Source: Chloroflexota bacterium
GTDB lineage: Bacteria > Chloroflexota > Dormibacteria > CF-121
Length of the DNA: 10,250 bases
Reading direction: 5' to 3'
Assembly (NCBI GenBank): GCA_005889285.1
Contig: VBFF01000096.1
Coordinates: forward strand, 1 to 10,250
A program made the position numbers and the translations under genes. Below the pieces are notes generated by a model that was given only the letters and a program-made list of their open reading frames with translations, searched no databases and was not told the DNA's origin. This document shows positions 1 through 5,755 of this stretch, one piece after another. Within the stretch, counting starts at the first letter, position 1; each line of letters begins with the position of its first letter.

Positions 1-193
1 CGTGATCGTGTTCGAAGAGATCGCCACCGCAGGTGATCAGGTTGGCCTGCGCCTCCCGAGCGCGTTCCACGATCCGCTGGAGGGCGGCGCGAAGATCCTC
101 GCGGCGTCGCTGCGCGCCGACGCCATAGAGGCGCTCACTCGCGAAGGATCGATCGAGATGCAGGTCAGCGAAATGGAGCAGGCGAAGGGCCAC
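1..193 (-). CDS. sbcD: SbcD/Mre11-type DNA repair exonuclease, N-terminal part (cut by window edge)
   Basis: Calcineurin-like metallophosphoesterase of the SbcD/Mre11 family. In well-studied members it pairs with the SbcC ATPase to process double-strand breaks and hairpins in the cytoplasm. Only the first 64 residues are in the window. They begin MALRLLHFADLHLD, giving metal-binding motif I (D-x-H, D10 and H12). An RRREDLRAAL helix follows (about residues 29-38), then motif II as CGGDLFEHDH (residues 55-64, with the GD pair). Spacing and sequence match the start of SbcD-type proteins. The start is GTG at 193, two residues ahead of the first beta strand, with GGGGGA about 3 bases upstream. The frame is open to the window edge; any sbcC partner would lie to the left, outside the window. 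It is divergent from the WYL regulator. The opposite-strand frame across the same bases is a shadow. Fold assignment is firm; the exact subfamily rests on 64 residues. Confidence 0.85.
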   Translation of the reverse strand, partial: MALRLLHFADLHLDRSFASERLYGVGAQRRREDLRAALQRIVERAREAQANLITCGGDLFEHDH

Positions 194-259
194 AAATCCC
201 CCGTAACCACGCGAATTGTGCCTGGCGCGATGGCATAAGCAAGCGCGAAAGCAGCGCCC

Positions 260-265
260 ATTATA
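260..265 (-). promoter_or_regulatory. Candidate -10 box for the sbcD-like gene
   Basis: Read on the minus strand this is TATAAT, an exact sigma70-type -10 hexamer, in the only AT-rich patch of the 140-base divergent spacer. It would give a leader of about 60 bases ahead of the GTG at 193. No good -35 is visible; the bases 16-19 upstream are GC-rich and overlap the palindrome at 272-297. The exact match in GC-rich DNA is suggestive, and the missing -35 limits confidence. Confidence 0.4.
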
Positions 266-271
266 AAGGTT

Positions 272-297
272 GGGCTGAATTTGTTCCGAATCAGCCC
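272..297. promoter_or_regulatory. Palindrome in the sbcD/WYL divergent spacer, candidate operator
   Basis: Perfect 7-base arms GGGCTGA (272-278) and TCAGCCC (291-297) surround a 12-base centre. The site lies where the -35 region of the minus-strand TATAAT promoter would be, and 36 bases upstream of the WYL gene start. That position suits an operator through which the adjacent regulator controls itself and its divergent neighbour. There is no following T-run, so it does not read as a terminator. Function is inferred from position and symmetry only. Confidence 0.4.
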
Positions 298-333
298 GGT
301 GCCGCGATAACAGCATCTAGACTGAGCGACGAA

Positions 334-1305
334 GTGGGCTCGTTCGAGAAGGGGGATCGCGGGGCCCGGATCCTCAAGATCCAGACCCTGCTGCAGGGCA
401 ATCCCCACGGGTTGACGACCGGGGAGATCGCGCGCCGCACCGGCGTGAATCCGCGCACCACCTATCGCGACATTCGGGCGCTCGAAGCGATGAACGTGCC
501 CGTCTACGAGGACAACGGCCGGATCGCGATCGACCCGAACTACTTCGTGGCTCCCGTCAAGTTCACCCTGCGCGAGGCGATGGCGCTGCTCATGGGGGTG
601 CGCCTGATGCACCGCCATCGCGACCAGGCCGATCCGGATGTCGCCGACGCCTTCACCAAGCTGGCGGCGGTCCTGCCCGCGCCGGTCGCGGAGTACGTCC
701 ACGCCACGGTTCGCCAGATGGCCGATCGTCCGTCCAACCCGACGTACTCACGCGTTCTACAGACCGTCGCGCTCAGCTGGGCGGGGCACAAAGCGGTCCG
801 CATCTGGTACCCGAGCGCGAATCACGAAGTGAAGCCGCGCGAGATCGAACCCTATTTCCTCGAGCCCTCGCTGATCGGGCACAGCAGCTACGTGGTGGCG
901 CGCGATCGCGGACTGCGCGAGATGCGCACCTTCAAGCTGGAGCGCATCACCCGCGCCGAGCCGATGGTGGAGACCTATCAGATCCCGGGGGAGTTCGACG
1001 TCAATAAGTACCTCGCGGGCGCCTGGGGGATCTTCCACTCGGGCGAACCGGTGGAGGTGCGCCTGCGCTTCTTTCCGCCGGCGGCCGCGCGGGTGAGGGA
1101 ATCGATCTGGCATCCATCGCAGAGGCTGAGCGACGGACCAAAGGGCTCGGTCAACATGACGGTCACCGTGACGGGAACGGTCGAGATTACCCCCTGGATT
1201 CTGGGGTGGGGCGACGCCGTCGAGGTCCTGGCGCCGGCCGACCTGCGCAAGAAGATCAGCGAAATTGGCACGAAAATGGCAGCGCGAAACAAGAAAGGAG
1301 GATGA
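334..1305 (+). CDS. WYL-domain transcriptional regulator (HTH-WYL-WCX)
   Basis: A 323-residue DNA-binding regulator. Residues about 12-67 form a winged helix-turn-helix (HTH_11/DeoR-like), with the recognition helix near TTGEIARRTGVNPRTTYRDI and a wing ending in NGRIAID. Residues about 138-208 are the Sm-like WYL domain, including the VRIWYPSANHE strand pair, REIEPYFLEP, and SSYVVARD where WYL proteins carry their name motif. Residues about 236-312 are the WCX extension, ending in the typical GWGDAVEVLAPADLRKKI. Length and domain order are normal for the family. WYL proteins sense ligands, probably nucleic acids, and control DNA-damage, defence or metabolic genes; the target here is unknown. 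The GTG start at 334 puts the HTH at the usual distance from the N-terminus, though no clear Shine-Dalgarno precedes it. The gene runs directly into the cupin gene (stop at 1303-1305), so the two are co-transcribed. Confidence 0.9.
   Translation: MGSFEKGDRGARILKIQTLLQGNPHGLTTGEIARRTGVNPRTTYRDIRALEAMNVPVYEDNGRIAIDPNYFVAPVKFTLREAMALLMGVRLMHRHRDQADPDVADAFTKLAAVLPAPVAEYVHATVRQMADRPSNPTYSRVLQTVALSWAGHKAVRIWYPSANHEVKPREIEPYFLEPSLIGHSSYVVARDRGLREMRTFKLERITRAEPMVETYQIPGEFDVNKYLAGAWGIFHSGEPVEVRLRFFPPAAARVRESIWHPSQRLSDGPKGSVNMTVTVTGTVEITPWILGWGDAVEVLAPADLRKKISEIGTKMAARNKKGG
1295..1301 (+). promoter_or_regulatory. Strong Shine-Dalgarno that sets the cupin start
   Basis: AAGGAGG sits inside the last codons of the WYL gene. 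It directly abuts an ATG at 1302, which is too close for initiation, but is six bases from an in-frame GTG at 1308, the ideal spacing. This favours the GTG as the true cupin start. It is also the strongest ribosome-binding site I see on the plus strand, suggesting the cupin is made in excess over the regulator. Confidence 0.7.
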
Positions 1306-1307
1306 CG

Positions 1308-1673
1308 GTGAGCGTGTATCAAGCGGTCGCGAAATTGAAGCCGACAAGGATCTGGGACGGGGTGCTCGGCCGCGTTGTCAACGGGGAACGGCTCACGATC
1401 GGGTTCGTCGACATCGACCCCAATGTCCAGGTTCCCGAGCACCGACACGAGAACGAGCAGGTCGGCTTCGTCCTCCGCGGTTCGGTAACCATGGTGGTCG
1501 ATGGCCAATCGCGCGAGTTACGGGTGGGGGAGACCTACACGATCGCGAGCCAGGTTCCCCACTCCGCCAAGGCCGGCGCCGAGGGCGTGTCGGTGGTCGA
1601 CGTCTTCGCGCCGGTTCGCCGGGACTGGACGGACAAGCCCACCGTCGAGCCCTTCCCCGGACGCTGGCCCTGA
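1308..1673 (+). CDS. Small single-domain cupin protein
   Basis: A 121-residue double-stranded beta-helix (cupin_2 type) protein, probably cytoplasmic. Cupin motif 1 is PEHRHENEQVGFVLRG, with likely metal ligands H45, H47 and Q51 (or E50). Motif 2 is GETYTIASQVPHSA, contributing H85. The whole protein is one barrel with a short tail and no signal peptide. Such stand-alone cupins may be metal-dependent enzymes, small-molecule sensors or binding proteins, and the sequence does not decide which. GTG 1308 is chosen over ATG 1302 because of the AAGGAGG spacing. If ATG 1302 were used, the gene would overlap the WYL stop as ATGA. Either way it forms a two-gene operon with the regulator, so its ligand or product may be linked to what the WYL protein controls. 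It converges on the SDR gene, with one base between the stop codons. Confidence 0.88.
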   Translation: MSVYQAVAKLKPTRIWDGVLGRVVNGERLTIGFVDIDPNVQVPEHRHENEQVGFVLRGSVTMVVDGQSRELRVGETYTIASQVPHSAKAGAEGVSVVDVFAPVRRDWTDKPTVEPFPGRWP

Positions 1674-1674
1674 G

Positions 1675-2457
1675 TTAGAACAGGCCCCGATACTCCCCGC
1701 CGTCGACCGCCAGTGTCGTTCCGGTGATAAAGCTGGCCGCGTCGCCGGCCAGGAAGACCACCGCGGCCGCCAGCTCTTCCGGCCGTCCGTGGCGGCCGAG
1801 CGGGATGTTGCCGATGCTGCGCGCCGTGTACTCGGTTGGGTCAACACCGAGCGTGATCGCCTGGTGGCGGTTCTCCTCCCGGATGCGATCGGTCTCGAAG
1901 CGCCCTGTGAGGATCGAATTCACCCGAACCTGGGGGGCGGCCTCCTTGGCGAGGGTTTTGCCCATCGCGACCACCGCCGGACGCAGGGCGTTGGAGAGCA
2001 CGAGATTGTCGACGGGCTGGTGCGCCGCGATCGAGGTGAGGTTGACGACGGCGCCTCCCTTAAGCCGCAGGGCCGGTAGGGAGGCGCGCGTCAGGCGAAC
2101 GGCGCTCATCAACACCAGGTTGAAGGCCTCGACCCACGCCTGGTCGTCGAGCTCCGCGACGGTGCCGAGGATGGGCCCGCGGGTGTTGTTGACGAGCACC
2201 TCGAGCCCACCCAGCGAGCTAACCGCCCACGCGACCAGGTCGCGGCACTGGTCCGGCTGCCGGATATCGGCGACCCGCGCTACGACGTCATGGCCCTCGT
2301 CGCGGAGGGTCCCGGCTGCGGCCTCAATGCGGGGAGCATCGCTGGAGGAGATAACCACCCGGCAGCCTTCCGCGGCGAGCGCTCGAGCCGAGGCGAACCC
2401 GAGACCACGGCTGCCGGCGGTCACCAGGGCGCGCCGTCCTCGAAGCCCGGTTTCCAC
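1675..2457 (-). CDS. SDR-fold oxidoreductase-like protein lacking the catalytic Tyr-Lys pair
   Basis: A 260-residue short-chain dehydrogenase/reductase-fold protein resembling 3-oxoacyl-ACP reductases (FabG). Cofactor-binding features are present: VTAGSRGLG (residues 12-20, a TGxxxGxG variant), the ADI acidic site near residue 64, and NNTRGP (90-95) in place of NNAG. The catalytic Ser is at NLTS (S142). Where YxxxK is expected, the sequence reads NLVLSNALRPAV, with Leu at both the Tyr and the Lys positions (about L154 and L158). The ending VDGGEYRG is typical. This matches a known divergent SDR subgroup related to beta-ketoacyl-ACP reductases that lacks a perfect catalytic tetrad, so substrate and even catalysis are uncertain. 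GTG 2457 is preferred because a TAGTAT box ends exactly seven bases before it; an in-frame TTG at 2463 is the alternative. It follows the zinc-ribbon gene by about 29 bases. Confidence 0.85.
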   Translation of the reverse strand: METGLRGRRALVTAGSRGLGFASARALAAEGCRVVISSSDAPRIEAAAGTLRDEGHDVVARVADIRQPDQCRDLVAWAVSSLGGLEVLVNNTRGPILGTVAELDDQAWVEAFNLVLMSAVRLTRASLPALRLKGGAVVNLTSIAAHQPVDNLVLSNALRPAVVAMGKTLAKEAAPQVRVNSILTGRFETDRIREENRHQAITLGVDPTEYTARSIGNIPLGRHGRPEELAAAVVFLAGDAASFITGTTLAVDGGEYRGLF

Positions 2458-2463
2458 GCGCAA

Positions 2464-2469
2464 ATACTA
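2464..2469 (-). promoter_or_regulatory. Candidate -10 for a leaderless SDR transcript
   Basis: On the minus strand this reads TAGTAT. Its last base is seven bases before the G of the GTG at 2457, so transcription would begin on the start codon itself. No Shine-Dalgarno is visible in front of this gene, consistent with leaderless translation. The same arrangement occurs at the rhodanese and hydrolase genes. No convincing -35 is seen. Confidence 0.4.
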
Positions 2470-2486
2470 GGAGGGCGCCAGGGTGT

Positions 2487-2696
2487 TTAGGCGGCCATGC
2501 GCGGTTGCTTGCCGCAGGCGGGGCAGGGCGTCCCCGCCTTGAGTTCGGCTCGCTTGAAGGCGTGACCGCCACAGTGGGGGCAGAGCGCGCCCGGCCGTAG
2601 CGGGGCGGCTTGCTCGGCCTTCTGCATCCGCTCGCGCAGGTGACTGTCGTCTTCTTTCTCGATGAAGCGCGGATCGGTGGGCGTCTGCGTGCTCAT
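2487..2696 (-). CDS. Small zinc-ribbon protein, coupled to the UDG-like gene
   Basis: A 69-residue protein with a charged N-terminal half (FIEKEDDSHLRERMQKAEQ, likely helical) and a C-terminal zinc ribbon. The four zinc ligands are C39 and C42 (CPHC) and C58 and C61 (CPAC). No signal peptide or membrane segment is seen. Its ATG overlaps the stop of the UDG-like gene as ATGA, so the two are translationally coupled and may act together; a nucleic-acid-binding role would be typical of zinc ribbons but is not shown. I recognise no named family. The start at 2696 is supported by the overlap and by the loss of sensible protein sequence upstream in this frame. Confidence 0.75.
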   Translation of the reverse strand: MSTQTPTDPRFIEKEDDSHLRERMQKAEQAAPLRPGALCPHCGGHAFKRAELKAGTPCPACGKQPRMAA

Positions 2697-3439
2697 GCGG
2701 CCTTCAACTCTAGCGGTTGGAACTGCTCGGGCTTCAGGCGGTCGCCGATGGCGCGCCCAATGACCTCCGGGTGGAGTTCGACGCCGCGCTGGAAGGGGTG
2801 CACGCTCAGGATGGCGGGCACCGTCCGATTGCCCAGCTTCACGTCGAGCACGCGGCCGTGCAGCGTGGTCATGGAGCCCCATCCATCCCAGGTCTGCATC
2901 GTCCGCCACCAGAGATGGCGGGCCAGCGGACCGCCCATGGCGACGACCAGTTGCGGATTGATGCTGGCGAGCAGGCTCTGCAGGTGGCGGTCGACGCACT
3001 GGTTCAACGCGTCATCGGTCACCAGGTCCGGGTTTGCCGTTGGACAGCGGACCGCCCAGGTGTGGAAGGCGAGATCCATCACGTCGTGCTTCTCGGATTT
3101 CTGGCCAAGCCGCCGCCGCGCGCTCAGCAGCACGGCACGCGCGTATTGGTAGTAAGGCTGTGGGGCAGCCGACGTCATGTGGTGCTCGAGCCCAGCTTCG
3201 TGATCGAGCCACTCGGTGAACGCCTCGTTGCTGGCACTCGCGGCATCCAGCGGGCTCGGGCTGATAAAGACGATGGGTGCCTGCGGGTTTCCGAAGCCGA
3301 CTTCCGGCCGGCGGAGTGGCAGTGCGAGGCGTTCGCAGGGGCTGTCGGCGGCCCGGCCGGCTTCGGCGACCGCGCAGCCGTGCAGCCGCTTGAGCGCGTC
3401 CGAGCCGAAGAATTGCAGGTATTGCTGGCCCTTGCTCAC
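2693..3439 (-). CDS. Uracil-DNA glycosylase superfamily protein (Fe-S type, atypical motif A)
   Basis: A 248-residue protein with the UDG-superfamily layout. Strand 1 is APIVFISPSP (residues 54-63). A middle section carries FHTWAVRCP. NPQLVVAMGG (161-170) matches the P-x-hhhhhG strand that follows the cysteine pair in family 4/5 enzymes. The C-terminal ILSVHPFQRG gives the HP motif (H214, P215). Four cysteines at 22, 35, 132 and 148 are placed like the 4Fe-4S ligands of family 4/5 glycosylases: the second pair has the x15 spacing of the family, while the first pair is x12 rather than x2. The usual motif A (GEAPG-like, with the catalytic or water-binding residue) is replaced by SPSPLD, so activity or substrate may differ from canonical uracil excision. 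GTG 3439 is the only standard start codon found between the rhodanese start and the conserved core; no Shine-Dalgarno is seen. It is divergent from the rhodanese gene and overlaps the zinc-ribbon gene downstream. Confidence 0.75.
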   Translation of the reverse strand: MSKGQQYLQFFGSDALKRLHGCAVAEAGRAADSPCERLALPLRRPEVGFGNPQAPIVFISPSPLDAASASNEAFTEWLDHEAGLEHHMTSAAPQPYYQYARAVLLSARRRLGQKSEKHDVMDLAFHTWAVRCPTANPDLVTDDALNQCVDRHLQSLLASINPQLVVAMGGPLARHLWWRTMQTWDGWGSMTTLHGRVLDVKLGNRTVPAILSVHPFQRGVELHPEVIGRAIGDRLKPEQFQPLELKAA

Positions 3440-3487
3440 GCTGTCAAAACGACGCGGGGTGGCCGGTGAAGCTTGCGCCCCGGCGGC

Positions 3488-3493
3488 TAAGAT
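3488..3493 (+). promoter_or_regulatory. Candidate -10 for a leaderless rhodanese transcript
   Basis: TAAGAT, followed by six bases and then GTG at 3500, puts the predicted transcription start on the first base of the start codon. There is no purine-rich ribosome-binding site before the GTG. It lies in the 60-base divergent spacer between the UDG-like and rhodanese genes. A clear -35 was not found. Confidence 0.45.
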
Positions 3494-3499
3494 TTCTGG

Positions 3500-3820
3500 G
3501 TGGCCCAGGTTCCGGGGATCGACGTCGCCCAGCTGCGGCAACGACTGAAGGCCGAGCCGGCGCCCTTCCTGCTGGACGTCCGCGAGCCGTGGGAATATCA
3601 GGACGGTCACGTGCCGGGCGCCCAGCTGATTCCGCTGGGGGAACTGGAGCAACGCGTCAACGAAGTGCCCCGTGATCGGCCGATCCTGGCCATCTGCCAC
3701 AGCGGCCAGCGGAGCCTCGCAGCGGCCGGCTACCTCCAGAAACTCGGCTACGACTCGGTGACCAATGTCGAGGGCGGCACCGCCGCCTGGATCGAGCGCG
3801 GCTACCGTATCGACAAATAA
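3500..3820 (+). CDS. Single-domain rhodanese-like sulfurtransferase
   Basis: A 106-residue rhodanese domain of the GlpE/PspE-like, stand-alone cytoplasmic type. It has the conserved LLDVREPWEYQDGHVPGA block (residues 24-41), which contains the CH2A motif. The active-site loop is CHSGQRS, with the persulfide-carrying cysteine at C66, and the end reads NVEGGTAAWIERGY. Such proteins move sulfane sulfur from thiosulfate or persulfides to acceptors such as cyanide, thiols or thioredoxin; the donor here is unknown. The loop has six residues as in sulfur-type rhodaneses, not the seven of Cdc25-like arsenate or phosphate types. The GTG start at 3500 fits the domain boundary and the upstream TAAGAT box. 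rmuC follows after 112 bases on the same strand. Confidence 0.92.
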   Translation: MAQVPGIDVAQLRQRLKAEPAPFLLDVREPWEYQDGHVPGAQLIPLGELEQRVNEVPRDRPILAICHSGQRSLAAAGYLQKLGYDSVTNVEGGTAAWIERGYRIDK

Positions 3821-3932
3821 CCCTCCCCGGCGTGCGACAGACAGCTGTCAAAACGGGCTGCTTGACTTTGCCTATGCACCCAACCACCATTGACACGACC
3901 AACCGTCCTTTTCACGTCCTCAAGGAGTCCAA

Positions 3933-5042
3933 GTGAGCGTCCTCGAACTGGTCCTCGTGATCTTGCTGGTGGCCGCCCTGCTTTGTCTTTTCGGCTTGCT
4001 CGTCCGGCGGCCCGCTGCTGCCAGCCCATCCGATGCCGTCCTGGCAGCGCTGAGTGACCTGGGCGCGCTCAAGTCCCACGTCGAGACCGTGAGCAATCAG
4101 CAGAGCGCGTTGAACCAATCGCTCAGCATGGTGCAGACGGCGGTCCAGGGCGTCGAGACCAAGGTGCTGGAGAGCTCCGCCGGCGTTCGTGACGCGATCG
4201 GGAAGGACCTGTCCGATGCGCGCGTCGCCATGGAGCGCCTCAAAGCCGACGCCGAGGAGCGCCGCCGCATGGAAGAGGACGTGCAGGCCTCGGCCCGCCG
4301 AATCGAGACCGTCCTGCTCGGCAGCCGCACCCGCGGCGCCGCCGGCGAGAACATCCTGCAGGACGCCTTTCGGCAGTTCCCCGCCGAGATGATCGACATG
4401 AACTTCCGGGTCAACGGCAAGGTCGTCGAGTACGCGCTCGTCCTCGCCAACGGCAAACGGCTGCCGATCGACAGCAAGTGGCCGTCCCCCGAGTTGCTCG
4501 ACCGGCTGAGCGACGGCCTACAGGAGCCGGGGAAAGAGACGATCCTCGTCCAGGAGATCGAGCGAGTCCTGCGACTGAAGGTCCGGGAGGTCAAGCAGTA
4601 CATCGACCCGGCGGCGACGCTCGGCTTCGCGGTTGCCGCCGTTCCCGATCCGGTGTTCAACGCTTGCCGCCGCGCGCACCTCGAGGCCTACCGCGAAGGC
4701 GTCATCCTGATGCCCTACAGCATGACGATCCCCTACGTGCTGGCCCTCTTCCGCCTGCACCTGCAGTACGCGAAGTCGATCGATCTCGAGAACCTCGAAG
4801 GCTACCTGCAGCAGATCGACGACAACGTCGCGTCGCTCGATCGCCTGCTCGAGAACAGCATTGCGCGCGGCAGCACCATGATTCAGAACGCGTTCACCGA
4901 CGCCAAGCGCAATCTGGGGCAGATGCGGGGTGCGCTGGCCGCCATGCGCGCGGTGCCGCAGGCGGCACTCGGCCAGGAACCCGAGATCGACCCGGTGGAG
5001 GAGCAGCCGGACCTGCAGTTGCTGATCTCCCGCCGCGCCTAG
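3933..5042 (+). CDS. rmuC: RmuC-family DNA recombination protein
   Basis: A 369-residue RmuC protein. RmuC limits rearrangements at inverted repeats in E. coli and its core is related to restriction-type nucleases, but its exact reaction is not settled. Residues about 3-24 form an N-terminal membrane anchor (VLELVLVILLVAALLCLFGLLV). Residues about 40-125 are a coiled coil rich in heptads. The RmuC domain spans about 125-330 and includes the hallmark RGAAGE (134-139), NFRVNGKVVEYALVLANGK, and LPIDSKWP (177-184) with its conserved Asp and Lys. Its end is a Leu/Asp-rich helix (NLEGYLQQIDDN). The GTG start at 3933 has AAGGAG five bases upstream, a good ribosome-binding site. Length and order are normal for the family. 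It converges on the IPT-domain gene across a 130-base spacer in which I see no gene or terminator. Confidence 0.93.
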   Translation: MSVLELVLVILLVAALLCLFGLLVRRPAAASPSDAVLAALSDLGALKSHVETVSNQQSALNQSLSMVQTAVQGVETKVLESSAGVRDAIGKDLSDARVAMERLKADAEERRRMEEDVQASARRIETVLLGSRTRGAAGENILQDAFRQFPAEMIDMNFRVNGKVVEYALVLANGKRLPIDSKWPSPELLDRLSDGLQEPGKETILVQEIERVLRLKVREVKQYIDPAATLGFAVAAVPDPVFNACRRAHLEAYREGVILMPYSMTIPYVLALFRLHLQYAKSIDLENLEGYLQQIDDNVASLDRLLENSIARGSTMIQNAFTDAKRNLGQMRGALAAMRAVPQAALGQEPEIDPVEEQPDLQLLISRRA

Positions 5043-5172
5043 CGCAGTCCTCGACGCAAGCGGCGAGGCGGCGGGGGTCGCACTCCGGACCGTCGCAGAG
5101 GGGCCGGGCCGCTTCACCGACGAGGCGCAGGTCCGAGGAAGGGGATCTCTGGGCATCACCGATAGAGGCGCC

Positions 5173-5679
5173 TTAGGCGAGGCCAGGCGTCCGGGCGAGG
5201 CGCATGACGAGCATCAGCAGGAGGAGGACGCCGCCGCCGACGAGCATCATCAGGTTGCTCGGCTGCGTCCCCGTGTCGTCGATCACGAGCTGGTCACTCG
5301 CCAGGGCGGTGCCGGCCTCGTTGGTCACGAGGACCGAGTAGGAGCCCTGCGCCAGGTTCTCGGGCAGCTTCATCAGCAGGTGATTGGCATCGGGAACCTG
5401 CACCGTCGTCGCCGGCCGCCCGCCGACCTGCACGGTGGTCGCCGGGGTCAGGTGCTGGCCGAGGATCATGATGTTGGGAAGCACGGCCGGATTGACCTTG
5501 ACCGGGTTGAGCTGGTAGATCTGGGGCGGTAAGGCCGCGCTCGCCCGCGCCGGCGCCGCTGGAGTGGCGGGACGCGCGGGTGCCGCGGGCTTGGTGGCCG
5601 CCATCGCCGGCACGGTCATCAGGACGAGTGCCGTCAGGCTCGCCAGCCCAGCTGCCGCCATGCGCCGCACTGCTGTCAT
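5173..5679 (-). CDS. Secreted, C-terminally anchored IPT/TIG-like domain protein
   Basis: A 168-residue protein of unknown function. Residues 1-28 are a Sec signal peptide (basic MTAVRRM, a hydrophobic core, then AMA before the likely cleavage site). A Pro/Ala-rich linker covers about 29-50. Residues about 51-134 form one Ig-like beta domain of IPT/TIG type, with strands such as NIMILGQHLTPATTVQVGG and the closing SYSVLVTNEAG. A single membrane helix at about 143-160 is followed by a short basic tail (RLAR). This suggests an extracellular domain tethered by its C-terminus with the tail inside. The ATG at 5679 has AGAGGAG four bases upstream. It lies downstream of the H1-like gene but beyond that gene's terminator, so it is probably transcribed separately. 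IPT domains usually serve adhesion, sugar binding or surface assembly; none can be assigned here. Confidence 0.78.
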   Translation of the reverse strand: MTAVRRMAAAGLASLTALVLMTVPAMAATKPAAPARPATPAAPARASAALPPQIYQLNPVKVNPAVLPNIMILGQHLTPATTVQVGGRPATTVQVPDANHLLMKLPENLAQGSYSVLVTNEAGTALASDQLVIDDTGTQPSNLMMLVGGGVLLLLMLVMRLARTPGLA

Positions 5680-5743
5680 GAAACTCCTCTACTACATCAA
5701 ACGGGGGTGGCGTGGCCGGGCGTCTGGCGAATCGGCCCATTCG

Positions 5744-5755
5744 GTCTGCGCAGAC
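5744..5755. promoter_or_regulatory. Palindrome upstream of the IPT-like gene, candidate operator
   Basis: GTCTGCGCAGAC is a perfect 12-base palindrome. Two further base pairs match on each side after one mismatch, giving an 18-base near-palindrome at 5741-5758. It lies 65 bases upstream of the IPT-like ATG and downstream of the H1-like gene's terminator, where the IPT-like promoter must be. It is too symmetric and uninterrupted to be an efficient hairpin, so a dimeric regulator site is more likely. Function is inferred. Confidence 0.4.

Noticed and set aside
2..238. Plus-strand 78-residue open frame at the left edge
   Set aside because: It is antisense to the sbcD-like gene, whose minus-strand frame carries recognisable metallophosphoesterase motifs; the plus frame has none.
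3440..3450. Minus-strand TTGACA just upstream of the UDG-like GTG as a promoter
   Set aside because: It lies too close to the start codon; transcription would begin inside the coding region and no -10 follows at the right distance.
2717..3469. Long plus-strand frame opposite the UDG-like gene
   Set aside because: It is a GC-rich antisense shadow; the minus strand has the UDG motifs, cysteine pairs and the ATGA overlap with the next gene.
3862..3895. TTGACT and TTGACA as rmuC promoter -35 elements
   Set aside because: No acceptable -10 box lies 16-18 bases downstream of either hexamer, so I did not annotate a promoter despite the perfect TTGACA.
4478..5176. 232-residue plus-strand frame within and beyond rmuC
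   Set aside because: It is an Arg/Pro/Ala-rich out-of-frame shadow of rmuC with no ribosome-binding site or domain.
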